DNA of 64,000 nucleotides from Streptomyces albiflavescens (GCF_014645835.1 NZ_BMMM01000003.1:1-64000), one strand, 5' to 3'. Shown: positions 16,410-25,254, counted from the first letter of the stretch. The notes: generated by a model not told the origin, from the sequence alone. Program-made: numbers and translations.

Positions 16410-18170
16410 TCAGCCGCCCAGAATCCCCGGCAGCGCCAGCGCCCCCAGCAGCGTGGCACCCCCCAGCATCCAGGCCACGTAGTCGCCGATATGGCCGGAC
16501 TGCAGGCGCCGCAACGGGCCCGTCCAGGGCTGCTCCCCCAGCAGCGTCGGGCGGGTCACGGCGAGTGCGGCCAGGCTCAGGGCCAAGGCCGTGGAGGCGA
16601 GGCCTAGGAGCACTCCGGAGAGGGTCCAGTGGGGCGAGGTGATCGCCCCACCGGACCCCGCCTCGCTCACGCCGTGTCCCACCACTTCGGCGAAGCCGGG
16701 CGCCACGCCCACGGCGAGGGACGCGGCAAGGAGCAGCGCGGGGACCGCGGTCATCGAGTCCGGCACGTGCTTCAGCCGGTGCCGGGTCTCCGGTTCCTCG
16801 CCGGTACCTGTGGTCTCGTACGACGACTCGTCCTTCGGCCTGGGGCCGAGGCCGAAGAACACCCGCGCGGCGACGCGCAGCACCGCGGCCGCGGTCACCG
16901 CCGACACGGCGACGAACACTGCGGTGAGTGGTCCTCCGACCGCCTCCTCGGTGATCGCTTTACCGAGCCCGGTCCCGAAGGGCGGCAGCCCGGCGAGGCC
17001 CAGCGCGCCGACGACGAACATCACGCCGACTGCGCGCAGCGACCGGGCGCGGCCGTGCAGCGCGAGTTCGTCGACACTGCCGTATCGGTCGAGCAGGATG
17101 CCCGTGCAGGCGAAGAGGGCGGCCTTCACCCCGGCGTGCCCCAGGATGTACAGCGCGACGCCTTCGTCCGCCTCGGGCGTGAGCCATCCGATGCCGATCA
17201 CGAAGAGCCCCATGTGGGCGACCGTCGAGTACGCGAGCAGCCGTTTCACATGCCGCTGGTACCAGCACATGAGCGCGCCCACCACGCTCGTCAGCACGCC
17301 GAGCACGACCAGGGCGCGCTCCACATCGGCCGCGGGGATCCCACCGGGCCCGGAGAAGACCGTCCCGTACACCCGCCAGACGCCGTACGCGCCGAGTTCG
17401 ACCATCACCCCGGACAGCAGCATGCACACCGGTGTCGGCGCGACCGCGTGCGCGTCCGGCAGCCAGAAGTGGAAGGGCACGGCCGCCGCCTTGACCAGCA
17501 GTGCGGTCAGGACGAGCACGAAGGCCGCGAGGGTGAGGGCGTCGGGCCCCCCGTGCTCGTCGAGGCCCCGGCCGATCTTCACCATGGCGAGCTCGCCGGT
17601 GCGCGCGTACAGCAGCCCGATGCCCAGCAACATGGCGTACGCACCCAGGGAGTTGACGACCCCGAAGGTCAGCGCGCCCTGCACGGCCTTCGCCTCCTCG
17701 ACGCGATGGCCGGTCAGCGCGTACGCCACGACGCTCATCAACTCGAAGAACACGAACGCGTCGAAGAGGTCGCCCGCGATCGCGAAGCCGCACATGCCGC
17801 CCTGGAAGAGCAGCATCAGGGCGGGGAACGAGCCCGCATGACGGCGTGGCGGTTCCTCGAAGTAGCGCCAGGAGTACGCCAGTGCCGCCAGGGTCAGCAG
17901 CGACGCGAGGGCCGCCATACCGAGCCCCGGGCCGTCGCCCACGAGGAGGATCCCGACGCTCTCGCCCTCCTTGGGCTGCCAGCCGCCCACCCATTCGACC
18001 AGCGGCGGCGAGGAGTTGAGCAGCAGGACGACGGCGAGTCCCGCCGTGCCCGCGGAGACGACGCAGCCCACCGTCTCCGCGACGGCCCGCGACAGCCGGC
18101 TGCCGCTCGCGACGAGCAGCCCGGCCCCGAGCAGCGGAAGGGCGACGAGCAGCGGCATCAGGTGGTTCAT
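16410..18170 (-). CDS. mrpD: Mrp-type cation/proton antiporter, MnhD/MrpD subunit
   Basis: A 586-residue polytopic membrane protein of the proton-translocating NADH-dehydrogenase/antiporter family. The core carries [49 protein letters not shown] (the conserved Lys and the H-x-L-P-x-A-H signature) and [15 protein letters not shown]. These are the residues that form the proton path in MrpA/D and NuoL/M/N. The start ATG overlaps the upstream subunit stop (TGATG), so translation is coupled. It is the last gene of a six-gene operon and the only large antiporter-like subunit in it. Confidence 0.92.
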   Translation of the reverse strand: MNHLMPLLVALPLLGAGLLVASGSRLSRAVAETVGCVVSAGTAGLAVVLLLNSSPPLVEWVGGWQPKEGESVGILLVGDGPGLGMAALASLLTLAALAYSWRYFEEPPRRHAGSFPALMLLFQGGMCGFAIAGDLFDAFVFFELMSVVAYALTGHRVEEAKAVQGALTFGVVNSLGAYAMLLGIGLLYARTGELAMVKIGRGLDEHGGPDALTLAAFVLVLTALLVKAAAVPFHFWLPDAHAVAPTPVCMLLSGVMVELGAYGVWRVYGTVFSGPGGIPAADVERALVVLGVLTSVVGALMCWYQRHVKRLLAYSTVAHMGLFVIGIGWLTPEADEGVALYILGHAGVKAALFACTGILLDRYGSVDELALHGRARSLRAVGVMFVVGALGLAGLPPFGTGLGKAITEEAVGGPLTAVFVAVSAVTAAAVLRVAARVFFGLGPRPKDESSYETTGTGEEPETRHRLKHVPDSMTAVPALLLAASLAVGVAPGFAEVVGHGVSEAGSGGAITSPHWTLSGVLLGLASTALALSLAALAVTRPTLLGEQPWTGPLRRLQSGHIGDYVAWMLGGATLLGALALPGILGG

Positions 18171-18517
18171 CAGCCGCGCAGCTCCGAGAGTTCGTCGGGG
18201 TCGACGGTGCCGTGCCGTTTGGAGACCTGCATGACGAGGGCGAGCAGCAGCGCGGTGACGGTGGCGCCGACGACCACGTCGGTGAGGGCGAGCGCCTGCA
18301 CGACCGGGTCCACCACGGGCCGTGAGCCGGGCTTGACGTCGGAGAAGACGGGAGCGGTGCCGCCGTCGCGGTAGCCGACGGCCAGCAGCAGGACGTAGGT
18401 GGCGGACTGGCAGACCGCGAGGCAACCCACGGCGTGGATGAGGTTGCGGCTGGTGGCGATGCCGTAGCAACCGACGAGGAAGATCCACACGGCGACGAGA
18501 TACGGCAGTACGGACAT
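18170..18517 (-). CDS. mrpC: Mrp antiporter subunit C (NuoK-like)
   Basis: A 115-residue NuoK/MnhC protein with three membrane helices: [43 protein letters not shown] and a third ending [19 protein letters not shown]. The loop [20 protein letters not shown] is the family signature. The ATG at 18517 overlaps the previous stop; a GTG one codon upstream is possible. It works within the membrane antiporter complex next to subunits B and D. Confidence 0.9.
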   Translation of the reverse strand: MSVLPYLVAVWIFLVGCYGIATSRNLIHAVGCLAVCQSATYVLLLAVGYRDGGTAPVFSDVKPGSRPVVDPVVQALALTDVVVGATVTALLLALVMQVSKRHGTVDPDELSELRG

Positions 18518-19257
18518 CACGTCCCGCCCTCCTGTTCGATCTCCACGGCCTGGTCCAGAAAGCGGGCGAGCAGTACGACGACCGCGCAGGCGACCTCCAT
18601 GCCGATGGCCGCGTTCAGGAGGGGAACGGTCCCGCCGGACGACAGGGTGTTGAACGTGCCGTACGGGAGCAGGGTGTTGGCGAGGAACGCCGCGCCGCCG
18701 ATGAGCCCCGCGAGACCCGTGACGAGATAGGCGGACGCCGCGAGCGCGTCACCGACCTCGTACAGGCCGACCGGCCGGATCCGTTCCAGGGCGCGGTAGT
18801 CGGCGCCGAGATAGAGCAGGTGGAGGGCGGTCGCGGCGACCACGCCGCCCTGGAAGCCGCCGCCCGGACTGAGTTGTCCGTGGGCGATGACGTACAGGCC
18901 GGTCAGCAGGGCGACGGGCAGGACGATCAGCGCGTAACGGCGCACGGGCAGCGCCACGTAGGCCGGTTCCGGCTTCGCGCGCCGCTCGTCGCGGGTCTGG
19001 CGCAGCAGCACGACCGTGCCGAGGACCGAGGCGAAGAGGATGCTCATTTCGCCGAGGGTGTCGAAGGCGCGCTGGTCGAAGTTGATGGACGCGATGGTGT
19101 TGGCGGTGCGGCGGGCCAGCGACGCGCGGACCGCCCGGTCCCCGTACGGGTGCGAGGTACCACCGAAGCCCGGCAGCTCCAGGCAGGCGGCGACGAGGAG
19201 CGCCGCGAGGCCCGCGCCGCCCACGGCCAGGATCCACAGCCGTACCCGCCGCGTCAC
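18517..19257 (-). CDS. mrpB: Mrp antiporter subunit B (MnhB domain)
   Basis: A 246-residue membrane protein. The first part (residues 1-85) has one or two helices and [21 protein letters not shown], which matches the C-terminal tail of MrpA-type subunits. The remainder is an MnhB domain with [32 protein letters not shown], the family hallmark. Several further helices follow. In many bacteria these two parts belong to subunits A and B, so this looks like the A-tail/B fusion seen in Mbh/MrpAB-type operons. It overlaps both neighbours by a few bases. Confidence 0.9.
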   Translation of the reverse strand: MTRRVRLWILAVGGAGLAALLVAACLELPGFGGTSHPYGDRAVRASLARRTANTIASINFDQRAFDTLGEMSILFASVLGTVVLLRQTRDERRAKPEPAYVALPVRRYALIVLPVALLTGLYVIAHGQLSPGGGFQGGVVAATALHLLYLGADYRALERIRPVGLYEVGDALAASAYLVTGLAGLIGGAAFLANTLLPYGTFNTLSSGGTVPLLNAAIGMEVACAVVVLLARFLDQAVEIEQEGGT

Positions 19258-19514
19258 CGGGCCTTGTCCTTCTTCCGCCCGCGTCGCCGGACCTTGCGGA
19301 CCGACAGCAGCAACAGGAGCGGGGTCAGGGCTGAGCCCACGGCCAGCTGGGAGAGAGCCACGTCAGGGGCCTGCAGCACGGTGAACAGGACGGCCAGGGT
19401 CGTGCCGAGGACCGCGAGGACCAGGGCCTGGCGCTCGGGATCGCGCACCGCGACGGCCGCGGTGGCACAGGCCGCCACCAGCAGCAGCGTCACGACGATG
19501 AGCGGGTCATCCAT
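19254..19514 (-). CDS. DUF4040/MbhD-type antiporter subunit
   Basis: An 86-residue protein with two to three membrane helices and the DUF4040 signature LFTVLQAPDVALSQLAVGSALTPLLLLLSVRKV. In MrpA this region follows the NuoL-like part; here it is a separate small subunit, as in Mbh hydrogenase-type operons. The ATG at 19514 overlaps the preceding gene by 8 bp and the stop overlaps subunit B by 4 bp. Confidence 0.85.
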   Translation of the reverse strand: MDDPLIVVTLLLVAACATAAVAVRDPERQALVLAVLGTTLAVLFTVLQAPDVALSQLAVGSALTPLLLLLSVRKVRRRGRKKDKAR

Positions 19515-19959
19515 GGCGGCTCCCCGCGATTCCGCCGGCCAGGGCCCGTGACGCGATGAGGTTCCCACCGACCAGCAAGGCACCGGTGACCAGGAGCTTC
19601 CCCATCGCGCGATCCGGTCCGCCGACCACGCACAGCACGAGCACGACGACGGCACCGAACCCGGAGGCCGCGTACGTGAGCCATGGGGCCTTCGGCGGGT
19701 CCTTCTCCAGGTCCTCGGCGAGCAGTCGGGCGAAGACGAGGGTGCCGACCGGGCCGAGGAGGGCGAGGACCAGGGCGGGATCGACGTAGGACGGCCGGTC
19801 GTAACCCTGCGCGAGGAGCAGCAGGCTGGGGCAGGCCAGCGACGTGGACAGGTTCTGCGCGACGACCCGGCGGCGCAGCGGCCCGGTGGCGACGCCCCAC
19901 ACCGTGGCGCCGACTCCCCCGGCGAGCGCGGCCGTCGCCGCGACGGTCCAGCCGTTCAC
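19507..19959 (-). CDS. MrpF-like antiporter subunit with extended C-terminus
   Basis: A 150-residue membrane protein. The N-terminal two thirds resembles MrpF, with RRRVVAQNLSTSLACPSLLLLAQ followed by DPALVLALLGPVGTLVFARLL. The last 50 residues add two more hydrophobic helices (GAVVVLVLCVVGG and GKLLVTGALLVGGNLIASRAL) that I cannot assign. The MrpG motif RLPDVYTRLHA is absent. The GTG start shares GTGA with the stop of the preceding mini-subunit, so it depends on translational coupling. Confidence 0.7.
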   Translation of the reverse strand: MNGWTVAATAALAGGVGATVWGVATGPLRRRVVAQNLSTSLACPSLLLLAQGYDRPSYVDPALVLALLGPVGTLVFARLLAEDLEKDPPKAPWLTYAASGFGAVVVLVLCVVGGPDRAMGKLLVTGALLVGGNLIASRALAGGIAGSRHG

Positions 19960-20138
19960 CTCCCGCTCACCGCTCGCCGCGCACCGCCTGCCGCAAGGGC
20001 CCCGACCAGCGCCGCGGCCGCCCCCACGACGAGTTCCAGCGTGGCCGGCGCGCTGATGAGGACCAGCCACAGCGCCATGAGGGCGGCCCACCACGCGAGG
20101 ACTTCGAGCGCGCCGCTGAGCGCCGCACGCCGGTTCAT
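19956..20138 (-). CDS. Mini MrpE-like antiporter subunit
   Basis: A 60-residue protein, first gene of the antiporter operon, preceded by a strong GGAGG site. It has two hydrophobic segments (LEVLAWWAALMALWLVLIS and LELVVGAAAALVGALAAGG) resembling the N-terminal membrane part of MrpE. The usual 160-residue MrpE cytosolic domain is missing. There is no stop-codon scar or frame remnant, so it seems a naturally short form. Translationally coupled to the next gene by GTGA. Confidence 0.65.
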   Translation of the reverse strand: MNRRAALSGALEVLAWWAALMALWLVLISAPATLELVVGAAAALVGALAAGGARRAVSGR

Positions 20139-20417
20139 ACGTCACCTCCGGGGCTCCTCGGTATCCGCTTTGCCCAGAAATATCCGCTGCGCCATCCAAA
20201 CATCGCCGTGCCTCGGCGAGGCGGCGGCGCGCGAAGGGGCCGGTGCCCGGGGTGCCCTGCCAGAGCGAAGGGAAACCGGTGACACGGCGGCGGGACGTCC
20301 GAGCGGGCTCCCACTGTTCAACGGATCTGCTTCGGCGCGCGCGATCGGGCGGGAACTGGTGTGCTGGTACAGGGGGCCGTCGTTCTCGATCCCGTTCTCG
20401 TTCCCGGAGAGATCCCG

Positions 20418-21443
20418 ATGAGCACTTACCGCGCCGCGCAGGTGGCCGCCGCCGGCAGTCCGTTCGAGATCGTCCAGCGCGAGGTGCCGCAGCCGGGCCC
20501 CCGTCACGTACGCATCGCTGTGGACGCCTGCGGAATCTGCCACAGCGACTCCGTCTTCGTAGACGCCCAGGTGCCGGGCGTACGGTTTCCGCTGGTTCCC
20601 GGGCATGAGATCGCCGGGCACATCGAGGAGCTCGGCGAGGGCACGCAAGACAGCGGCTGGCAGGTGGGCGACCGGGTGGCGGTGGGCTGGTTCGGCGGAA
20701 GCTGTGGCCACTGCACGCCCTGTCGGCAGGGTGACTTCGTCGTGTGCCCGAATCTGAAGGTTCCCGGTTGGGCGTACGACGGCGGTTTCGCCGAGTCGGT
20801 GATCGCACCCGCCGATGCCCTCGCCCGGATCCCCGATGCGCTGGCGGCGCCCGATGCGGCACCTCTGGCCTGCGCGGGGGTGACCACCTTCAACGGGCTG
20901 CGGCGCAGTTCCGCCAAGCCGGGCGATCTGGTCGCCGTACTCGGCATCGGCGGTCTGGGCCACCTGGGGGTGAAGTACGCGGCCGCGATGGGCTTCGAGA
21001 CCGTGGCCATCGCTCGTGGCGCCGAAAAGGCCGACTTCGCCAAGCAGCTCGGGGCGCACCATTACGTCGACAGCACGGCGGACACCCCCGTCGCGGAGGC
21101 GTTGCAGTCCCTCGGCGGCGCCAAGGTCGTCCTGGCCACGGCCGCCAACTCCGACGCCATCACGGCGACCGTGGACGGGCTGTCCCACCGGGGCGAGCTG
21201 GTGGTCATCGGGGTGGACCCCACGCCGCTCGGGGTCACTCCGTTCCAGCTGATCATGAGCGGCAGGATCGTCCGCGGGCACCCGTCCGGGACCGCGCAGG
21301 ACACGCAGGACACCATGGCATTCAGCGCGCTGCACGGGATCCGGCCGATGATCGAGACCGTGCCACTGGACCAGGCCGACGAGGCGTACCGGAAGATGAT
21401 GTCCGGCGCCGCACGCTTCAGGATGGTGCTGACGAACGGCTGA
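20418..21443 (+). CDS. Zinc-dependent alcohol dehydrogenase
   Basis: A 341-residue medium-chain zinc alcohol dehydrogenase. Catalytic zinc: CGICHSDS and GHEIAGHIEE. Structural zinc: CGHCTPCRQGDFVVC. The coenzyme loop is VLGIGGLGHLGVKYAAAMG, which is typical of the YahK/AdhA branch that reduces a broad range of aldehydes. The ATG at 20418 follows GGAGAGATCCC; 57 bp of open frame upstream has no domain content. It is divergent from the antiporter operon across a 279-bp gap in which I see no clear operator. Confidence 0.92.
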   Translation: MSTYRAAQVAAAGSPFEIVQREVPQPGPRHVRIAVDACGICHSDSVFVDAQVPGVRFPLVPGHEIAGHIEELGEGTQDSGWQVGDRVAVGWFGGSCGHCTPCRQGDFVVCPNLKVPGWAYDGGFAESVIAPADALARIPDALAAPDAAPLACAGVTTFNGLRRSSAKPGDLVAVLGIGGLGHLGVKYAAAMGFETVAIARGAEKADFAKQLGAHHYVDSTADTPVAEALQSLGGAKVVLATAANSDAITATVDGLSHRGELVVIGVDPTPLGVTPFQLIMSGRIVRGHPSGTAQDTQDTMAFSALHGIRPMIETVPLDQADEAYRKMMSGAARFRMVLTNG

Positions 21444-21539
21444 CGTGGCACGTGCCGCCTTGATCGTCCCCGCACCCGTAGGCGTGCGGGGACGAGAAGG
21501 TCGAACTCCTGGCACCGAGTCTGCAAGAGGCGATCGCCT

Positions 21540-21940
21540 GTTCTCCGCCTCATCGGGCGCCATGGGACGGCTGTCCGCTACTGGCCCGCCCTCGGCTCGC
21601 TGAACGTGTGCGGCGACTGGTACGACCTGGTGGAGCTGCCCGGCGACCGCGCCGCGGTCGCCGTGGGCGACGTGGTCGGCAAGGGCCTGTCCGCGGCCGG
21701 CGTCATGGGACAACTGCGCAGCGCGCTCAGCGCCGCCTTCCGCGTCGTCGGCGGTCCCGCCCAGGCCCTGGAGGTCCTCGACCTGTACGCCCGCTCCGTC
21801 GAGGGCGCCGAGAACACCACCGTGCGGTGAGCCGCACGGTGGTGCACCTCGACGGCAGCGCCGAGGCCGTCCTGCGTGACGACTGGCCTGATGCTGTCGC
21901 TCCCCGCCGTGCCGCTCGGCATCGAAACCTCCATCGGGGG
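21540..21940 (+). pseudogene. SpoIIE-type PP2C phosphatase, decayed fragment
   Basis: An open segment reads CGDWYDLVELPGDRAAVAVGD, then VVGKGLSAAGVMGQLRSALSAAF and LYARSVEGAENTTVR, the metal-binding core of PP2C-like SpoIIE/RsbU phosphatases that dephosphorylate STAS antagonists. It stops at 21830. Past that, another frame gives traces of the C-terminus. There is no N-terminal third, no start with a ribosome site and no PAS/GAF part. It is best read as a truncated, frameshifted relic. Confidence 0.75.
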
Positions 21941-21983
21941 TAACCACCCTTATTCGGAGGGAAGTTGAAATCAGGAGGATCGC

Positions 21984-22583
21984 ATGACGCTCTTCCGTAC
22001 GGCGTTACGCACGCGTGCCGCGAAATCGGGGCGTCGGACGTCAGCGCCCCCGCGGGAGGCGAGGGCACTGCCCCTTCCCGTACGGCTGTTGGCCATGCTG
22101 TTCGCCTTCGCGGCCATGGTGGCCTTCGCCGCCGCGCTGGCCCGGCTGACGCTGGAGCCGTCCCCGGCGTCGAAGGCGCTGGTCCACAGTAATCTCCACC
22201 CGGGTCGGTCGCTGCACGCCTACCTCTCCCAGCCGGAACTGCGTGACGCCGTCAAGCAGATCGGCGGGAACCTGCTGCTCGGGGTGCCCTTCGGGTTGCT
22301 GCTGCCCGTGTTGGCTCCAAGGGCCCGCGGAATCCTGCGCGTTCCCGCGCTCACCGCCGCGGTCATGCTGGTCGTCGAACTGGTGCAGGGCGCGCTCGTC
22401 ACGGGCCGCGCCTTCGACATCGACGATGTCATCCTCAACACGGCCGGAGCGCTGGTGGGTTATCTGCTGCTGGGGCGCAGGCTCGGCCGGGCGGTACATC
22501 CGCGCGACGGCCGTCGTACCCGTCGTCGTACCCGTCGCACCCGTCGCACTCGTCGCACCAGCCGCAGCGACGCGAAGGCCTGA
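21984..22583 (+). CDS. VanZ family membrane protein
   Basis: A 199-residue membrane protein. VanZ-domain features are GGNLLLGVPFGLLLPVLAPR, AAVMLVVELVQGALVTGRAFDIDDVILNTAGALVGYLL (ELxQ...R..DxxDxxxNxxGxxxG). An N-terminal helix precedes (VRLLAMLFAFAAMVAFAAALA). VanZ relatives influence glycopeptide sensitivity, but the biochemical role is unclear. The ATG has an ideal CAGGAGGATCGC site. The last 30 residues are an arginine/threonine-rich tail encoded by 9-bp tandem repeats, probably a recent expansion. Confidence 0.9.
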   Translation: MTLFRTALRTRAAKSGRRTSAPPREARALPLPVRLLAMLFAFAAMVAFAAALARLTLEPSPASKALVHSNLHPGRSLHAYLSQPELRDAVKQIGGNLLLGVPFGLLLPVLAPRARGILRVPALTAAVMLVVELVQGALVTGRAFDIDDVILNTAGALVGYLLLGRRLGRAVHPRDGRRTRRRTRRTRRTRRTSRSDAKA

Positions 22584-22665
22584 CGCACTGCGTCGCCCAA
22601 CTGCGCACGCACGCACGCCCGACGGAACGAGTCGACACACCGAAGAGATGGTCCGGACCAAACTC

Positions 22666-22698
22666 TTGACACCCCCTTACCTCACTTCTTAAATCAAG
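22666..22698 (+). promoter_or_regulatory. Promoter of the GH16 gene with operator-like element
   Basis: TTGACA at 22666 and TTAAAT at 22689 are spaced by 17 bp, a good vegetative promoter. A 23-bp element at 22676-22698 (CTTACCTCAC, then TTCTTAAATCAAG) covers the -10. It matches 19 of 23 positions of the element at 36765-36787 in front of the sugar transporter operon, so the same regulator, presumably the ROK protein, may act on both. Confidence 0.75.
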
Positions 22699-22768
22699 AG
22701 GCGAAGCATGCACCCCCCACCTCAGTCGGCCCACCCGTCCCCGGGGTCGCCGTACGGAAGAGAGAGTC

Positions 22769-24013
22769 ATGGACTCCCCACGCCTGCTCCGCCGATGCCT
22801 CTTCGCCGCACTGCCCGCCGCACTCGTCGCGTCCGCCGCCGTCACTCCCGTCCACGCGGGCCCCACGACGACTGCGGCTGCCACTGCCGCTGCCGTGACG
22901 TTCCAGGACAATTTCGACGGCCCCGCCGGTTCGGCCGTCGACTCGTCCAAGTGGCAGATCGAGACCGGCGACAACGTCAACAACCATGAGCGGCAGTACT
23001 ACACGTCCGGCAGCAAGAACGCCGCCCTGGACGGCCAGGGTCATCTGGTGATCACTGCCCGCAAGGAGAATCCGGCCAACTACCAGTGCTGGTACGGCAC
23101 TTGCCAGTACACCTCGGCACGGCTGAACACCTCCGGGAAGTTCACCACGACGTACGGCCATGTCGAGGCCCGGATGAAGATTCCGCGCGGGCAGGGCATG
23201 TGGCCCGCGTTCTGGATGCTCGGCACACCGGTCAACTGGCCGGACTCGGGCGAGATCGACGTCATGGAGAACGTCGGCTACGAGCCGTCGACCGTGCACG
23301 GCACGATCCACGGTCCCGGATACTCCGGCTCGGGCGGCATAGGCGCCGCATACTCCCTGCCGAACGGCCAGGCCTTCGCGGACGCCTTCCACACCTTCGC
23401 GGTGGACTGGGCGCCCGACGCGATCACCTGGTCGGTGGACGGCACGGTCTACCAGCGGCGTACGCCCGCCGATCTGGGCGGCCGCACATGGGTGTTCAAC
23501 AAACCGTTCTTCCTGATCCTCAACCTCGCAGTCGGCGGCTACTGGCCGGGAGACCCCGACGGTTCCACCGCCTTCCCGCAACAGCTCGTCGTGGACTCGG
23601 TGACGGTGACGACGAGCGACAGCTCGGGCGGCACCGGCGCTCCGATCAAGGGCCTCGCGGGCAAGTGCGTGGACGTGGCAGGGGCGAACTCCGCGAACGG
23701 CACCCCCGTACAGCTCTACGACTGCAACGGCACCGCCGCCCAGAACTGGACGGTGTCCTCGGACGGCACGATTCGCGCACTGGGCAAGTGCCTGGATGTC
23801 ACCGGCAACGGCACGGCGGACGGCTCGACCGTCCAACTGTGGGACTGTACGGGCGGACCCAACCAGAAGTGGGCCGTCAGCTCGGCCCACGACATCGTGA
23901 ACCCCCAGGCCAACAAGTGCCTGGACGTCACGGGCAACAACTCGGCCAACGGCACGCGGCTGCAGATCTGGACGTGTACCGGCGGGGCCAACCAGAAGTG
24001 GACGGTCGGCTGA
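22769..24013 (+). CDS. Secreted GH16 beta-glucanase with ricin-type lectin domain
   Basis: A 414-residue exoenzyme. Residues 1-30 are a Sec signal ending VTPVHA. Residues about 42-280 form a GH16 jelly-roll with the catalytic EIDVMEN (nucleophile Glu162, Asp164, acid/base Glu167) and WPAFWMLG, as in bacterial endo-beta-1,3-glucanases. Residues about 287-414 are a CBM13/ricin-B lectin with three repeats (CVDVAGANSANGTPVQLYDC..QNW, CLDVTGNG..QKW, CLDVTGNN..QKW) that would bind the polymer. A strong promoter lies 75 bp upstream and carries an element shared with the beta-glucoside transporter operon. The substrate is inferred to be beta-1,3- or mixed-linkage glucan. Confidence 0.93.
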   Translation: MDSPRLLRRCLFAALPAALVASAAVTPVHAGPTTTAAATAAAVTFQDNFDGPAGSAVDSSKWQIETGDNVNNHERQYYTSGSKNAALDGQGHLVITARKENPANYQCWYGTCQYTSARLNTSGKFTTTYGHVEARMKIPRGQGMWPAFWMLGTPVNWPDSGEIDVMENVGYEPSTVHGTIHGPGYSGSGGIGAAYSLPNGQAFADAFHTFAVDWAPDAITWSVDGTVYQRRTPADLGGRTWVFNKPFFLILNLAVGGYWPGDPDGSTAFPQQLVVDSVTVTTSDSSGGTGAPIKGLAGKCVDVAGANSANGTPVQLYDCNGTAAQNWTVSSDGTIRALGKCLDVTGNGTADGSTVQLWDCTGGPNQKWAVSSAHDIVNPQANKCLDVTGNNSANGTRLQIWTCTGGANQKWTVG

Positions 24014-24046
24014 GAAGACCGTGTGAGGACCGCTCGGGCGGGCGAG

Positions 24047-24084
24047 CGGAGGGTCCGGCGGGGTTGCCCCGGCCGGACCCTCCG
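24047..24084 (+). terminator. Terminator hairpin after the GH16 gene
   Basis: CGGAGGGTCCGGC pairs with GGCCGGACCCTCCG across a GGGGTTGCCCC apical part, beginning 33 bp after the stop. Long GC stem, no U-tract. Confidence 0.8.
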
Positions 24085-24103
24085 TGCTGATCGGGCCTAC
24101 GAA

Positions 24104-24137
24104 CCGTCCGCCCGCGGCCCCCACCGCGGGCGGACGG
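24104..24137. terminator. Second hairpin between convergent genes
   Basis: CCGTCCGCCCGCGG and CCGCGGGCGGACGG form a perfect 14-bp stem around a 6-nt loop, 24 bp beyond the stop of the I36-like operon on the minus strand. It probably terminates that operon and may work in both directions. Confidence 0.8.
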
Positions 24138-24161
24138 AACCGGTCGGCCGGTGTCGGCCCG

Positions 24162-24539
24162 TCAGCAGCCCGTGGCCCAGGTGTGCGAGTCGCCCCGGTC
24201 GTTGGCGACGCCGTTGTAGCCGACCTCGTCACCGGGGGTGAGGCAGATCGTCATGTCGCCGCCCTGCCAGGCGTCCTCGTAGACCTTGACGTGGTCCTTG
24301 ATTCCCGGCCCCGAGATGGCGTGGTTGGCCCAGGAGGAGTCGGAGTCGGCGATCCAGCTCTCCCACCAGCCGTCGTCCCCGGACCAGTTGGCACGCTGAC
24401 CGTCGAAGTCGGCGTTCTCCCAGACGCAGAAGTTTCCGCTCGGACAGTCCGCCGCGCCGGAGGGGGTGGCAAGTGCCAAACCGCCCCCGAGGGCGAGCAG
24501 GACCGCTGCGGCGGAGGTGGCAAGACGCTTGATGATCAC
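24162..24539 (-). CDS. Secreted peptidase inhibitor I36-like protein (second of pair)
   Basis: A 125-residue exported protein. The signal peptide is residues 1-29 (IIKRLATSAAAVLLALGGGLALATPSGA). The mature part begins ADCPSGNFCVWENADFDGQRANW, the cysteine pattern and beta/gamma-crystallin-like start of the SMPI/I36 metalloprotease inhibitors. Two further cysteines lie near the end (TICLTPGDEV, WATGC). It starts at a GTG whose last two bases begin the TGA of the preceding gene, with no ribosome site of its own, so it must be made by coupled translation. Confidence 0.8.
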   Translation of the reverse strand: MIIKRLATSAAAVLLALGGGLALATPSGAADCPSGNFCVWENADFDGQRANWSGDDGWWESWIADSDSSWANHAISGPGIKDHVKVYEDAWQGGDMTICLTPGDEVGYNGVANDRGDSHTWATGC

Positions 24540-24916
24540 GAGGAGGTACGGCAGCCCATCGTCGTATCGGCGACGCCGTCGAGCCGGGCGCCCCAGGGCC
24601 AGTTGTCGGCCAGGTCGTGTGCGCGGATCAGCCGGTAGTAGCAGGTGTCGCGTCCCCAGTCGATGGCGTACACCGCGGTGTCGGCATGGGACCGGAAGGA
24701 GGCGGCCTTGTCGTGGAGGAACTCCGGCACGTCCGTGTAGCCCGGTGGTGTGTAGCACCAGGACGAGCCGTGCTGTCCGGCGGCGGTCCAGAAGCACACG
24801 TCTCCGGCCGACGGCGCGCCGGCCGCGGTGGCTGGTACGGAGCCGATGAGGGCGGTGGCGGCGGCCAGGGCGGTGGCGGCGAGGGCGGCTGCGGGCACGG
24901 CGAAGCCACGGAACAT
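24536..24916 (-). CDS. Secreted I36-like protein (first of pair)
   Basis: A 126-residue exported protein with signal peptide residues 1-33 (ending PATAAGA). The mature part GDVCFWTAAGQHGSSWCY resembles the start of I36/gamma-crystallin-like inhibitors, with two more Cys in DTCYYRLI and TTMGC. It is weaker than its partner as a family match. Preceded by CGGGAGTCGTC. It overlaps the second gene by 4 bp. The pair may be a small heteromeric or bispecific inhibitor system; that is inference. Confidence 0.75.
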   Translation of the reverse strand: MFRGFAVPAAALAATALAAATALIGSVPATAAGAPSAGDVCFWTAAGQHGSSWCYTPPGYTDVPEFLHDKAASFRSHADTAVYAIDWGRDTCYYRLIRAHDLADNWPWGARLDGVADTTMGCRTSS

Positions 24917-25254
24917 GACGACTCCCGTCGGGAAAGGGGACGCCGGGTCCGGTCGTGATCACCCGGCAAGATCAACGTGCCCTGGCCGGAGCGGGCACAT
25001 GCGCGGTTCCCGCCGAATAATGATCTTTGCTGGGGTGCGGGTGCGTTTGTGCCCCCGCAGCTCACACCGGCGCGAAACCCGCAGGTCCGCGCGCTCCCCG
25101 AGCCGCCACTGGCCGCCGAGCCGCCACTGGCCACCGAACCGCCACCGCACGCTCGCGTGGCACGGCCGTGCCTCGCCGCGTCACAGCCGGACGCCCTGGG
25201 CCCCGGCCCAGCGCTCCCGGGCTACTCCCCGGCCCACTCGAACCTCGCGCGGTG
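24917..25254. other. Intergenic region with short tandem repeats
   Basis: This 338-bp gap contains the presumed promoter of the I36-like pair and, near 25100-25147, about two and a half copies of an 18-bp unit GAGCCGCCACTGGCCGCC. Frames over the repeats are open on several strands, but there is no ribosome site and no protein family resemblance. Confidence 0.5.

Noticed and set aside
18171..18488. Upstream extension of mrpD to 18488
   Set aside because: The added sequence is an arginine-rich shadow of mrpC; the coupled ATG at 18170 is the natural start.
19507..19959. Assignment as MrpG
   Set aside because: The conserved RLPD.Y.RLHA segment of MrpG is missing; the N-terminal part is MrpF-like.
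20142..21947. A 601-codon minus-strand frame
   Set aside because: Shadow of the alcohol dehydrogenase and phosphatase relic; no recognisable protein.
25100..25147. Coding interpretation of the 18-bp repeats as a Pro/Ala-rich protein
   Set aside because: Several frames are equally open, none with a start and ribosome site.
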